Positions 46,927 through 58,717 of a DNA stretch of 64,000 bases are shown piece by piece. The stretch is from the NCBI GenBank assembly GCA_009841235.1, contig VXMH01000071.1, positions 177,548-241,547 on the forward strand, given 5' to 3'. The notes beneath the pieces were generated by a model. It was given only the letters and a program-made list of their open reading frames with translations, had not been told where the DNA came from and searched no databases. The stretch is from Caldilineaceae bacterium SB0661_bin_32 (GTDB lineage Bacteria; Chloroflexota; Anaerolineae; Caldilineales; Caldilineaceae). The position numbers were made by a program, and so were the translations under genes. Within the stretch, counting starts at the first letter, position 1, and the number at the start of each line of letters is the position of its first letter.

Positions 46927-48009
46927 ATGATCAGACACTTCGACAGACCACTCTTCTTTGCCGTGTTACTCCTTTGTGGCATCGGCATTGCCATGACTTA
47001 CAGCGCCACAATCACGGACATCGTTTTGGCCGACTATTGGCAGAGACAGCTTGTCTTCACCATTCTGGGCGCGATTGCGCTGGTGGTCGCCGCGCTCTTC
47101 GACTACCGGCATCTGGAACTGCTGGCCCAACCGAGCTATTTCCTGCTGCTGGCCTCGCTGGTGGCAGTCTATTTCATTGGCGAGGTCAAGAACGGCGCCC
47201 AGCGCTGGCTGAACCTGGGCATCATCGATGTTCAGCCCACCGAGGCCGGAAAATTTCTGCTGATCGTCTTCTTTGCCTGGTACTTGAGCCGCTTTCAGGA
47301 CCGTATTCGCAGATTTTCTTATCTGCTTGGGGCCGTTGTCCTTCTACTCCTTCCCCTGGGCCTGGTATATGTCCAGCCGGATCTGGGAATGACCGTCACC
47401 CTGGCGTTCATCAGCGGAGCGTTGATTCTCATTAACGGCGTGCGGTTGACGCACATCTTCCTGGGCGTGGCGGCCGCGGCGGCTGCCTGGCCGCTCTTGA
47501 AGGGAACCCTACAGAACTACATGCTGAGACGGATTGAGGTCTTCCTCGATCCGGACTCTAACGCTGACGCAGCCTTTAGTGTAAAACAAGCGCTAATCAG
47601 CATCGGCAACGGCGGATGGATCGGGATGGGTTGGGGCGAGGGAACACAGACTCAACTGCGCTTTCTGCGCGTCCGGCATACAGATTTCATTTTCAGCGTC
47701 ATCGCCGAAGAACTGGGCTTTGTAGGCACCGTCATGGTTCTCTTACTGTTATTTTTTGTGATCTGGCGATTGGTCCGTATTGCTGACCTGGCCCAAGATC
47801 AGTTCGGACGACTCATCACCTTTGGCGTGGCAGCGTTGATCTTCTTTCAGACGTTCGTCAACGTGGGGATGAATCTGGCAATTCTGCCGGTCACAGGCAT
47901 GACGCTACCGTTCCTGAGCTACGGCGGCAGCAGCCTTGTTTCAATGATGGTAGCAGTGGGGTTGGCGCAAAGCGTCGTCATGCGCCATCGAAAGATGGAT
48001 TTTTCGTAA
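46927..48009 (+). CDS. rodA: Peptidoglycan polymerase RodA (SEDS family)
   Basis: A 360-residue SEDS glycosyltransferase with about ten membrane helices. Hallmarks are GAQRWLNLG, VQPDLGMTVTLAF, the loop around HTDFIFSVIAEELGF, and the ending GMTLPFLSYGGSSLVS. It polymerises glycan strands in the elongasome with PBP2, encoded four genes earlier. I take the ATG at 46927; a TTG at 46894 overlapping minD is less likely. Its placement after minCD rather than next to mrdA is slightly unusual. Confidence 0.93.
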   Translation: MIRHFDRPLFFAVLLLCGIGIAMTYSATITDIVLADYWQRQLVFTILGAIALVVAALFDYRHLELLAQPSYFLLLASLVAVYFIGEVKNGAQRWLNLGIIDVQPTEAGKFLLIVFFAWYLSRFQDRIRRFSYLLGAVVLLLLPLGLVYVQPDLGMTVTLAFISGALILINGVRLTHIFLGVAAAAAAWPLLKGTLQNYMLRRIEVFLDPDSNADAAFSVKQALISIGNGGWIGMGWGEGTQTQLRFLRVRHTDFIFSVIAEELGFVGTVMVLLLLFFVIWRLVRIADLAQDQFGRLITFGVAALIFFQTFVNVGMNLAILPVTGMTLPFLSYGGSSLVSMMVAVGLAQSVVMRHRKMDFS

Positions 48010-48057
48010 CTGAAGAACGCTAAGCCAGCAGGTCGGCGCAGGGGGCCAGCCCGCCGG

Positions 48058-49536
48058 TCACTGCCCCAGTCCCCTCAGCAGGTCTGCCCATAGCCCCGGC
48101 TGCAGACCGATAACGACAACTGCGAGGACGGAGACGACCACGACAAATACCGAGGGGCGTGAAGCGGGAACGAAGAGCGGCTCTTTCTCGTCTCCGATCT
48201 CTTCTGGTTGCTGAAAATACATCGCCACGACGATGCGCAGATAGTAGTAGGCGCTGATGGCGCTGTTTAGAACGCCGATCACCACCAGCCAGGCCCAGCC
48301 GGCCTCCACGGCCGCCTTGAAGACAAGGAATTTGCCGAAGAATCCGGCCAGCGGTGGAATCCCACTCAAACTGAGCATGAATATGGCCATTGCCGCGGCC
48401 AGGACCGGGAATCTTTCGGCGGCGCCGGCTAGCCTGCTCTGCTCCACGTCATTTTCATTCCCAAATTGTCTGTCGAGGGCAATCGTCACCGCAAACGCGC
48501 CGATGTTCATGAATGCATACGCAAAGAGATAAAAGGCGGCGGCAGACGAAGCCGCCGCTGTCCCTGCCACCAGCGCAATGAGGATGTTGCCGGCATGGGC
48601 GATTCCCGAGTAGGCCAGCATCCGTTTCACGCTGCTCTGGCGTAAGGCAGTCAGGTTGCCTACGGTCATGGTCAGGACCGCAAGAATTGCAAGGGGCATG
48701 GCCCACTGGTCGTGATACGAAGGCAAGGCCGTCATCATCAGCCGGAAGAATCCCGCGAAGGCCGCGGCCTTTGTGCCCACGCTCATGAATGCCGTCACCG
48801 GGGTCGGCGCGCCCTGATATACGTCCGGCGTCCACATATGGAACGGGACAAGGCTCACTTTGAAGCCAAAGCCAACCAGCAAGAGTGCGATCCCTGGTAA
48901 GACCAGAGAGGGGTTGCCTCCGCCGGTTGCCAGCGTCTCGTGGATCTGAGTGTATTTGGAGCTGCCGCCGGCGCCGTAAAGAAGGGCGCAGCCGTAAACG
49001 AAAAATGTGCTGGCGAATGCCCCCAATAGAAAGTACTTCATGGCCGCTTCGATGCTGTGGGCGTTTTCCCGGTAGAAGCCGCTCAGAATGTAGAGTGCCA
49101 GGGAAAAGATTTCGAGGGCAATGAACAGGACGATCAAGTTCGTAGCCGTGCCCATCAGCATCATGCCGATTACCGCCAGCAGGTGCAGCGAGTAAAAGGC
49201 TCCCCCTTGGCGCTCGATTGCCGGGAGCTTGTTGCGGCTCAGCAGTACCCCCAGTACGCCGGCAATCAGGATGACCAACCGCACGCTCAGCGCGAAACCG
49301 TCAGATACCGCCCCGTCCAGATATTCAACCGGCGCCCTGCCCCAAATCATCACGGACGCGCCGACGCCCAACAAGAGAATTACAACCGAAAGACCGGCCA
49401 GCAACTGTGAGCCGTTCTGCCCGCGGCGACCGATGTCGACCATCATCAGGACCATCACGCCAACTGCCAGAATGATTTCCGGCAGAAGAACTACTGCATT
49501 GTCTACTGCATTGTCGAAGAGAAGAGCGGTATCCAT
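48058..49536 (-). CDS. nuoN: NADH-quinone oxidoreductase subunit N
   Basis: A 492-residue polytopic antiporter-like subunit of complex I with about 14 helices. The conserved lysine/proline segments include GFGFKVSLVPFHMWTPDVYQGAPTPV, and the LSLSGIPPLAGFFGKF loop is typical of NuoN. It forms part of the proton-pumping membrane arm. It is the last gene of the nuo operon, 5 bases after nuoM, and converges with rodA. Confidence 0.95.
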   Translation of the reverse strand: MDTALLFDNAVDNAVVLLPEIILAVGVMVLMMVDIGRRGQNGSQLLAGLSVVILLLGVGASVMIWGRAPVEYLDGAVSDGFALSVRLVILIAGVLGVLLSRNKLPAIERQGGAFYSLHLLAVIGMMLMGTATNLIVLFIALEIFSLALYILSGFYRENAHSIEAAMKYFLLGAFASTFFVYGCALLYGAGGSSKYTQIHETLATGGGNPSLVLPGIALLLVGFGFKVSLVPFHMWTPDVYQGAPTPVTAFMSVGTKAAAFAGFFRLMMTALPSYHDQWAMPLAILAVLTMTVGNLTALRQSSVKRMLAYSGIAHAGNILIALVAGTAAASSAAAFYLFAYAFMNIGAFAVTIALDRQFGNENDVEQSRLAGAAERFPVLAAAMAIFMLSLSGIPPLAGFFGKFLVFKAAVEAGWAWLVVIGVLNSAISAYYYLRIVVAMYFQQPEEIGDEKEPLFVPASRPSVFVVVVSVLAVVVIGLQPGLWADLLRGLGQ

Positions 49537-49541
49537 TATCG

Positions 49542-51071
49542 TTAGCGGATTGTGGTCAAGGAGCTTTGGCCGGAAGTCAGTGGCGGCTGGTAGCTGCTAT
49601 CCACGAGCCACTCGTCACCAACGACGGGCGCTTTGACAACCTCCAGCGCCGCCACAGAGGGATTGATTTTGTCCAGGAAGAAATTTGGCGCCAGGCCGAT
49701 CGCGAAGAAGAGCAGCACTATAGGCAGCAATTGACCGATCTCGGCCCAGTTCAAGTCGGGCAGCCTCCCCTTGAAATTGGCGGGATTCGTCAGCTCGCCC
49801 TGTGCCACCTGTCTGAACGCATGCAGCAGATACCAAGCGGCCAGGATGACGCCGGCGGTGCCAAGCACCGCAAAGAACGGTGAGCTCTTATATGTGCCGA
49901 GCAAGATCGTAAACTCGCCGATAAAGCCGTTCAGACCGGGAAGGCCCGCGCTGCTCATCGCTACAACCAGGAAGAAGAACGAAAAGATCGGCACACTGGC
50001 CCAGAGGCCGCCGTAGTCCTTCAGCAGCCGCGTGTGTCGCCGCTCGTAGAGCATCCCTACCATGAGGAACAGCGCGCCGGTGCTCAGACCATGATTGACC
50101 ATTTGTAGTACTGCACCGCTGATCCCCTGCTCATTCAAAGCAAATATACCCAGTACGACGAATCCCATGTGGGCGACTGAAGAGTAGGCAACCAGCGACT
50201 TCAGATCCCGCTGCGCCAGCGCCACGAGCGCTCCGTAAAGGATGCCGATGATTGCCAGAAAGGATATCAGCGAAGCGTAGTCGGCGACGGCTACAGGGAA
50301 CAGCGGTAAGGCGAAACGCAGAAACCCGTATGTTCCCAGCTTCAGGAGCACACCGGCCAGTATGACCGAACCCGCCGTAGGGGCTTCAACGTGCGCGTCG
50401 GGCAGCCATGTGTGAAAGGGAAACAGCGGAACCTTGATCGCGAAGGCAAGCGCAAACGCAAGAAAGGCCAGCTGCTGTAGGCCCGGAGGCAGACCCGCCT
50501 CCTGCAACTCGAGCAAATCAAAAGTGCCGGCATTGAAATAGAGCGCAAGTATTGCCACCAACATAAGCGCTGACCCTGCCAGCGTGTAAAGGAAGAACTT
50601 GACGGCGGCATATATGCGATTCTGACTGCCCCACTTGCCAATCAGAAAGGCCATCGGAATCAGGCTGAACTCCCAGAACACATAAAACAATACAAGGTCC
50701 AGGGCGAGAAAGACGCCCAGAACAGCCGTCTCCATCAGTAACATCAAAGCCAGATAGCCGCCCAGATTCTGCTTGATATGCTGGTTGCTGAATGCGACAG
50801 CGATCGGCATTAGCAGCGTCGTCAACAGGACCAGCCACAGGCTGATCCCATCCACACCCAAATGATAGTAGATGTTCAGGTCCGGCATCCACGCATATCG
50901 TTCAACAAACTGCATGTCCGGGATTTCCTGCCAGCCGGGCAGCAGCAGGAGGCTCACCACAAAGGTGGCGATGGTGGCGCCTAGGGCCAGTCCCTTTTTG
51001 AGGCTGTCGCCGGGCGCCAGCAGAACGGCGATGGCGCCGACTACTGGCAAAAAAGTGAGGATCGAGAGCAT
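49542..51071 (-). CDS. nuoM: NADH-quinone oxidoreductase subunit M
   Basis: A 509-residue antiporter-like membrane subunit. GVDGISLWLVLLTTLLMPIA and AIKVPLFPFHTWLPDAHVEAPTAGSVILAGVLLKLGTYG carry the buried lysine and acidic residues used in proton transfer. The protein is full-length for NuoM. It lies between nuoL (65 bases upstream) and nuoN (5 bases downstream). Confidence 0.96.
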   Translation of the reverse strand: MLSILTFLPVVGAIAVLLAPGDSLKKGLALGATIATFVVSLLLLPGWQEIPDMQFVERYAWMPDLNIYYHLGVDGISLWLVLLTTLLMPIAVAFSNQHIKQNLGGYLALMLLMETAVLGVFLALDLVLFYVFWEFSLIPMAFLIGKWGSQNRIYAAVKFFLYTLAGSALMLVAILALYFNAGTFDLLELQEAGLPPGLQQLAFLAFALAFAIKVPLFPFHTWLPDAHVEAPTAGSVILAGVLLKLGTYGFLRFALPLFPVAVADYASLISFLAIIGILYGALVALAQRDLKSLVAYSSVAHMGFVVLGIFALNEQGISGAVLQMVNHGLSTGALFLMVGMLYERRHTRLLKDYGGLWASVPIFSFFFLVVAMSSAGLPGLNGFIGEFTILLGTYKSSPFFAVLGTAGVILAAWYLLHAFRQVAQGELTNPANFKGRLPDLNWAEIGQLLPIVLLFFAIGLAPNFFLDKINPSVAALEVVKAPVVGDEWLVDSSYQPPLTSGQSSLTTIR

Positions 51072-51136
51072 AGAAACACCGATGAATGGTCGTTAGCTGA
51101 AGGTGGTAAGTGAGAAAGCTGACGCGTCGTGCATCT

Positions 51137-53047
51137 CTAGCCTCCGATCACGAACCACAAGAGCAGGGCCACTACGCCGCAGAAAAGACTCAAAGCATAC
51201 GTCGGCACCAGTCCGTTGTGGACCTTGCGCAGGTTGCCGCCCAAGGACAGATTAACCTGACCGACAAGATTTACCGCCCTGTCAACGACACCCTGGTCAA
51301 CTACCTGGTTGAACCAGGCGGAGAGGCCAAGCAGGGGACTGACGATCCAGGCGGCGTAAATCTCGTCCACATACCATTTGTTGCGTGCAACCAGTTCGAG
51401 CGGGCTGACCAGCCTCGCCACGCCCCCGGAAAACCTCCCGACTCCGGTTGAAGGGCCCTTGAGATAGCGCCCGTAGGCCAGTCCGACGCCCGCCACTGCC
51501 ACAACTGCACTAACCGCCAACAGTACGAACTCCATGGTCAAGTCCGGATGGAAGGCAGGCGCGCCGACTGCCGCTTCCAGATAGTGTTCCATGGTAAGTA
51601 GGACCGGCAAGTTCAGAACGCCTCCGACTAAGGCAAGAACTGCCAGCACCCAGAGAGGCGTCGTCATTACTGCTGGGCTTTCGTGCGCGTGCTCGTGGAT
51701 ATGCTGATCGCGCGCCTCGCCAAAAAAGGCCATGAAGACAGCCCGAAAGCTGTATATCGCTGTAAGCAGGGCTGTAAAGAGACCGATCATATAGAGAAGA
51801 GGGTTGAAATTGGCGACGTATAGCAGAATTCCATCTTTGGAGAAAAATCCTGACAAGAGTGGCAATCCTGCCAGAGCAGATGCACCGATCAGGAACAGCA
51901 AGAACGTCGTTGGCATCTTCGCCCGCAGATTGCCCATTTTTCGTATGTCCAGCTCGCCGCCGGGAAGGCCGTGCATCACGTTTCCGGCCGCGAGAAACAG
52001 CAGCGCTTTGAAAAATGCGTGCGTCACGAGGTGAAAAATGGCAAACGCGTACGCGCCGACGCCCACGCCCAACATCATGAAGCCCAGCTGGGAAATCGTC
52101 GAATAAGCGAGGATCTTCTTCAAGTCTACCTGTGTCAATGCGATTGTCGCTGCCATCAGCGCGGTCAAACCCCCGACCCAGGCCGCGAGGCCGCCAGCCA
52201 TTGGAGCAAGTTCCCACAGGAAGTGCGTTCTTGCTACCATGTAGATCCCTGCCGTCACCATCGTGGCCGCATGGATGAGCGCGGAAACCGGCGTCGGTCC
52301 GGCCATTGCGTCCGGCAGCCAGACGAACAGAGGCAGCTGCGCGCTCTTGCCGGTCGCTGCCAGCAGGAGTAGCAGGCAGATTGCCGTCGCCGCGCCGGCC
52401 GACAGTGCGCCGGCGCCGTGGTGAATCTCTTCGAATACGACAGAGCCGACACTGGTCCAGATCAGGAAAACGGCCAGCATCATGCCAAAGTCCCCGACCC
52501 GGTTGACCAGAAATGCCTTTTTCCCGGCATCCGCGTAGTGGCCGTAGGACTCGTCATGACGGTCGAAATAAAAGCCGATGAGCAGGTACGATGCCAGACC
52601 CACGCCTTCCCAGCCAACAAACATTCCCACAAAGTTGTTGCTGAGAATCAACACAAGCATTGCCAGGATGAAGAAATTCAGATAGACGAAAAAGCGCTGG
52701 AAATTCTGTTCGCCGTGCATGTAGCCGCCGGCGTAGATGTGGATCAGAGCGCCAACCCCGGTTACGACCAGAGCCATGGTCACGCTGAGCGGATCGATCA
52801 GAAGTGCCGCCGGCGCGTGAAAGCTTCCCACCGTGATCCAGTCCCACAGGTGGACGGTTGCGGTGCGGTGGTGCTCATCCAGGCCCGACAATCCAAAGAA
52901 GAGCCCCAAACTGACGATGAAGGAGAGGACCACCGCGCCGGAGGCGACGACGTGGATACCCCGCTCGCCCAGTTTGTCACCGACAAACAAGTTTACCAGC
53001 GCCCCCAGAGCGGGAAATACCAGAATAAGCCAGGCTAACTCCAACAT
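51137..53047 (-). CDS. nuoL: NADH-quinone oxidoreductase subunit L
   Basis: A 636-residue distal membrane subunit with the long lateral helix HL near its C-terminus. Conserved stretches are FVGWEGVGLASYLLIGFYF, GKSAQLPLFVWLPDAMAGPTPVSALIHAATMVTAGIY and MLGVGVGAYAFAIFHLVTHAFFKALLFLAAG. It is the terminal proton-translocating unit of complex I. It starts about 100 bases after nuoK. Confidence 0.96.
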   Translation of the reverse strand: MLELAWLILVFPALGALVNLFVGDKLGERGIHVVASGAVVLSFIVSLGLFFGLSGLDEHHRTATVHLWDWITVGSFHAPAALLIDPLSVTMALVVTGVGALIHIYAGGYMHGEQNFQRFFVYLNFFILAMLVLILSNNFVGMFVGWEGVGLASYLLIGFYFDRHDESYGHYADAGKKAFLVNRVGDFGMMLAVFLIWTSVGSVVFEEIHHGAGALSAGAATAICLLLLLAATGKSAQLPLFVWLPDAMAGPTPVSALIHAATMVTAGIYMVARTHFLWELAPMAGGLAAWVGGLTALMAATIALTQVDLKKILAYSTISQLGFMMLGVGVGAYAFAIFHLVTHAFFKALLFLAAGNVMHGLPGGELDIRKMGNLRAKMPTTFLLFLIGASALAGLPLLSGFFSKDGILLYVANFNPLLYMIGLFTALLTAIYSFRAVFMAFFGEARDQHIHEHAHESPAVMTTPLWVLAVLALVGGVLNLPVLLTMEHYLEAAVGAPAFHPDLTMEFVLLAVSAVVAVAGVGLAYGRYLKGPSTGVGRFSGGVARLVSPLELVARNKWYVDEIYAAWIVSPLLGLSAWFNQVVDQGVVDRAVNLVGQVNLSLGGNLRKVHNGLVPTYALSLFCGVVALLLWFVIGG

Positions 53048-53151
53048 GGATTCCTCATAACGACTCTCAGTCGGCCGATTTCGGCCCTTGCGTGGCGCCG
53101 GTTGCGTACCGGATCTTCAGAATAGTGAGACTTGGGAGCAGGATCTGGTAG

Positions 53152-53454
53152 TCACCACTTCAGCAAATTGATTTCATCGATATTGATGCTCTGCCGGTGG
53201 CGGACATTGGCGATCAGGATTGCCAGTCCGACGGCGACTTCGGCTGCGGCAACTGCCATGATCATGAAGACGAAGATCTGCCCTTCGAGATTGCCCCACT
53301 GACGGGCGAGGGCGATCAGAGTCAAGTTCACGCTGTTGAGCATCATCTCAATGCACATGAAAATGATGAGGGCGTTGCGGCGCAGCAAGACGCCGGTGGC
53401 GCCGACGGTAAAGATAATGGCTGCCAGGACCAGGTAGTAGCTTGTCTCTACCAT
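53152..53454 (-). CDS. nuoK: NADH-quinone oxidoreductase subunit K
   Basis: A 100-residue protein of three membrane helices, matching NuoK in length and in the motif NALIIFMCIEMMLNSVNL, whose glutamate is needed for proton transfer. Its ATG overlaps the nuoJ stop by one base (TAATG), so translation is coupled. Confidence 0.95.
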   Translation of the reverse strand: MVETSYYLVLAAIIFTVGATGVLLRRNALIIFMCIEMMLNSVNLTLIALARQWGNLEGQIFVFMIMAVAAAEVAVGLAILIANVRHRQSINIDEINLLKW

Positions 53455-53999
53455 TATTCGTTCGCCTTAACGGACGGGATGCCTTCGCTTGCGCCTTCCT
53501 GCTGACGACCCAGCACAAGAGCGCCGATCAGCGCGACGAGCAACAGAAGAGCGACCAGTTCAAAGGGAAGTATGTACTTTGTAAATAGTTCGATACCGAC
53601 GGCCTCTGGCGTGCCGCCCTGCAGTAGCGCCGCACTGTCTTCGGACGGGCCCATCATGCGTGACAGCGCGCTATAGGAGATGACCAGGAGGAGAATGATC
53701 CCCAGCGCGATGCCCACCGTACGGCTCCACGCCCGCTGCGCAGCGCTGAAGTCGTTCGTATCTCCACCGATGAGCATAATCACAAACAGAATCAGGATGA
53801 CGATTCCCCCGGCGTAGACGATCACCTGTGCCGCTGCCAGGAACTGCGCGTCAAGCGTGATGTAGAGCACTGCCAGGGTGGCAAAGTTGGTTAGCAGAAA
53901 GAGTGCGCTGTGTACCGGTTGTCGGCTTGTCACAACGCCCAATGCGGCAGCCAGGCTGACGGCGCCAACAAGAAGGAAAAATATAAGCGACCAACTCAT
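53454..53999 (-). CDS. nuoJ: NADH-quinone oxidoreductase subunit J
   Basis: A 181-residue subunit with five predicted helices. The conserved third helix contains AQVIVYAGGIVILILFVIML, the ND6-type segment that undergoes helix rotation during turnover. It is placed between nuoI (6 bases) and nuoK (1-base overlap). Confidence 0.94.
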   Translation of the reverse strand: MSWSLIFFLLVGAVSLAAALGVVTSRQPVHSALFLLTNFATLAVLYITLDAQFLAAAQVIVYAGGIVILILFVIMLIGGDTNDFSAAQRAWSRTVGIALGIILLLVISYSALSRMMGPSEDSAALLQGGTPEAVGIELFTKYILPFELVALLLLVALIGALVLGRQQEGASEGIPSVKANE

Positions 54000-54005
54000 T
54001 AAAAG

Positions 54006-54476
54006 TTACTCCGGTCGAATGATGACCCTGGGCATACCTGGATTGAGAAGCTCCTCTTTGGTGAGGACAAAATCCTTACGCTCGTAGTTGGCCATGGCAA
54101 AATCGTGTCCGAGGACAATGGCCTCTGTTGGGCAGGCCTCTTCGCAGTCACCGCAGAAGACGCATCGCAGCAGATTCAACTCGTAGACCTTGGCATGACG
54201 CTCACCCGGCGAGAGCGGCGCATCCGGGTCGTTCTCTGCCGCTTCAACGTAAATCGCCTCCGTAGGACAGGCGGCTTCGCAGAGACAGCAGCCAATGCAA
54301 CGCTCCAGTCCGTTGGCATAGCGCCGCAGCTCATGACGACCGCGGAAGCGCGGGTAGATCGGAATATCCTCGTGAGGAAACTCCACCGTCACGGGCCTCT
54401 TTCCCAGGTGCTTGAGCGTCACGCCCATCGCCTTGCCGATTTCGGTCGCGCCCTTCAGAAAATCTCCCAACTCCAT
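54006..54476 (-). CDS. nuoI: NADH-quinone oxidoreductase subunit I (2x[4Fe-4S])
   Basis: A 156-residue ferredoxin-like subunit carrying clusters N6a and N6b. Two CxxCxxCxxxCP motifs are present: [16 protein letters not shown] and [16 protein letters not shown]. It passes electrons along the peripheral arm towards NuoB. It lies 25 bases after nuoH. Confidence 0.96.
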   Translation of the reverse strand: MELGDFLKGATEIGKAMGVTLKHLGKRPVTVEFPHEDIPIYPRFRGRHELRRYANGLERCIGCCLCEAACPTEAIYVEAAENDPDAPLSPGERHAKVYELNLLRCVFCGDCEEACPTEAIVLGHDFAMANYERKDFVLTKEELLNPGMPRVIIRPE

Positions 54477-54501
54477 TGAATTCCTCTTTCCTCTGCAACG
54501 C

Positions 54502-55482
54502 CTACTTCAGGAAAACGGCCAGGACTGCCGAAATGCTCACGTAGACCAGACCCAGCGGCAGCATGAACTGCCAGCAGAACTTCATCAATTGGTCGTAGCG
54601 GGGCCGGCCGATGCTGGCCCTTACCCAGATGAACAGGAAGAGCAGAATCAAAACCTTAATCAAGAGATAGATGGGCCCAAGCCAGATGTACTGCTCAGCG
54701 AACGGGCCTTTCCACCCGCCGAAAAAGAGGGTCGCCATAATCGCACTGGTGGAGATCATGTTGACGTATTCGGCGATGAAGAACAGCGCAAACTTCATTC
54801 CGCCGTACTCGGTCTGAAATCCCGCCACCAATTCGTTCTCCGTCTCCGGCAGATCAAATGGACTGCGGTTGGTTTCCGCCAGAATGCAGATGAAAAAGAA
54901 GGGGAAGGCCAGCCATAGCCAGATCCATTCCCACCACTGACGGGAGCCCTCCACCAGGTCGACGAGACTGAAGCTGCCGGCCAGCATCAGAATGCTGACC
55001 AGAAAGAGGCCCAGCGGCAGTTCGTATGAGACCATCTGTGCAGAAGAGCGCAGCGCGCCGAGCAGCGAATAGTTGTTGTTGCTGCTCCACCCAGCCAGAA
55101 TGATGCCGTAACTCTCGATTCCCGCAACCGCCAGAATCCAGAGAAAGCCGATGTTCACGTCTGCGATGGCAGGAGTCCCCTTGGCGATAGGAATGACCGC
55201 CCAGATGATCAACGCCGGCACGAGCGCCAGGGCCGGCGCCAGCAGATAGACCGGCTTGTCGACGTGATTGGGGATGATCTCTTCTTTGAAGAACGCCTTT
55301 ACGGCGTCGGCGGCCGGCTGCAGAAGGCCGAACTTGCCCGCCCGGTTAGGGCCGTAACGTACCTGGAAGCGGGCCAGCAGCTTGCGCTCATACCAGGTAA
55401 GGTATGCGAAACCGGTCAGCAGTACGAAGATCAGAATCAGCGCGCGGATGGCCGGGAAGACCAACAACTGTAACCAGTCCAT
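54502..55482 (-). CDS. nuoH: NADH-quinone oxidoreductase subunit H
   Basis: A 326-residue eight-helix subunit forming the quinone-binding interface. [33 protein letters not shown] and [28 protein letters not shown] are the hallmark loops. Its start directly abuts the nuoG stop. Confidence 0.96.
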   Translation of the reverse strand: MDWLQLLVFPAIRALILIFVLLTGFAYLTWYERKLLARFQVRYGPNRAGKFGLLQPAADAVKAFFKEEIIPNHVDKPVYLLAPALALVPALIIWAVIPIAKGTPAIADVNIGFLWILAVAGIESYGIILAGWSSNNNYSLLGALRSSAQMVSYELPLGLFLVSILMLAGSFSLVDLVEGSRQWWEWIWLWLAFPFFFICILAETNRSPFDLPETENELVAGFQTEYGGMKFALFFIAEYVNMISTSAIMATLFFGGWKGPFAEQYIWLGPIYLLIKVLILLFLFIWVRASIGRPRYDQLMKFCWQFMLPLGLVYVSISAVLAVFLK

Positions 55483-57972
<2,490 letters not shown>

Positions 57973-58022
57973 TGACGTTCGCGTCTCCGGTTCAAAGGAG
58001 AACCTCTTCGGTTATGTACCGT

Positions 58023-58706
58023 TCAAACAGTACTTGCTGCAGGCGGCAGTATGTCGTCAACAGCTACTTCAAGATCGGGGAAAGCCAGCGGCGTGACGGA
58101 TTCACCGCGGTGGTAGGTCAGTTTCGTCTGATATGCGGCCTCTCCCCTGACAGGCGTTCGGGGGGCTCGGTACACCTCCAGCAACCCATCGACAAGATTC
58201 CAGATCCAGTACTCAGCTATCCCCGCCTGCGCGTATATTGCCCTTTTGAGGGAGCGATCGTAAGTGAGGCTTGAGTCCGAAACCTCCATCAGCAACAGTA
58301 TTTCCGACGGGTAGGGATGACGTTCATCAAGTTCGAATCCGGTTTCCATTGATATGACCAGATCTGGTTCGGGTTCAGTCATCAGTTCAGGTATGGTGAC
58401 CGGTCCCTGTGCACGAACTTCTATGTCTACGCGTGCATCCAAAAAGGAAAAGGTCCTTCTCAGGCGATTTACAGTACGAATGTGCGGGGGATTATTTGGA
58501 CTCATGTCCACCAGAATTCCTTCGACCAGTTCCACTCTCTCGGACTCATTGAAGAAGCCGATCTCTATCAACTGATGATATTCGTCCAGAGTGAACCGCC
58601 TCAGGGGCATACCCTCCGCCAGCGTGACCGGCAGAATCGCCTCCAATATCTTGCCACTCTCGCCCCCGATCTGCTCGCCGGCGTCAGGGGCGGCCACTGC
58701 GGTCAT
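58023..58706 (-). CDS. Uma2 family (DUF820) PD-(D/E)XK nuclease-like protein
   Basis: A 227-residue protein with a Uma2 domain from about residue 40. RFTLDEYHQLIEIGFFNESERVELVEGILVDMSP is the family opening. The presumed nuclease core is the Asp of EPEPDLVIS, the Glu of LLMEVSDSSL, and a helix with LKRAIYAQAGIAEYW. Uma2 genes are abundant in cyanobacteria and Chloroflexi, and their role is unknown. It lies 11 bases after nuoEF and 50 bases before nuoG on the same strand, so it is read as part of the complex I operon. AGGA precedes its ATG inside the end of nuoEF. Confidence 0.85.
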   Translation of the reverse strand: MTAVAAPDAGEQIGGESGKILEAILPVTLAEGMPLRRFTLDEYHQLIEIGFFNESERVELVEGILVDMSPNNPPHIRTVNRLRRTFSFLDARVDIEVRAQGPVTIPELMTEPEPDLVISMETGFELDERHPYPSEILLLMEVSDSSLTYDRSLKRAIYAQAGIAEYWIWNLVDGLLEVYRAPRTPVRGEAAYQTKLTYHRGESVTPLAFPDLEVAVDDILPPAASTV

Positions 58707-58717
58707 CAGCCTGTTCC

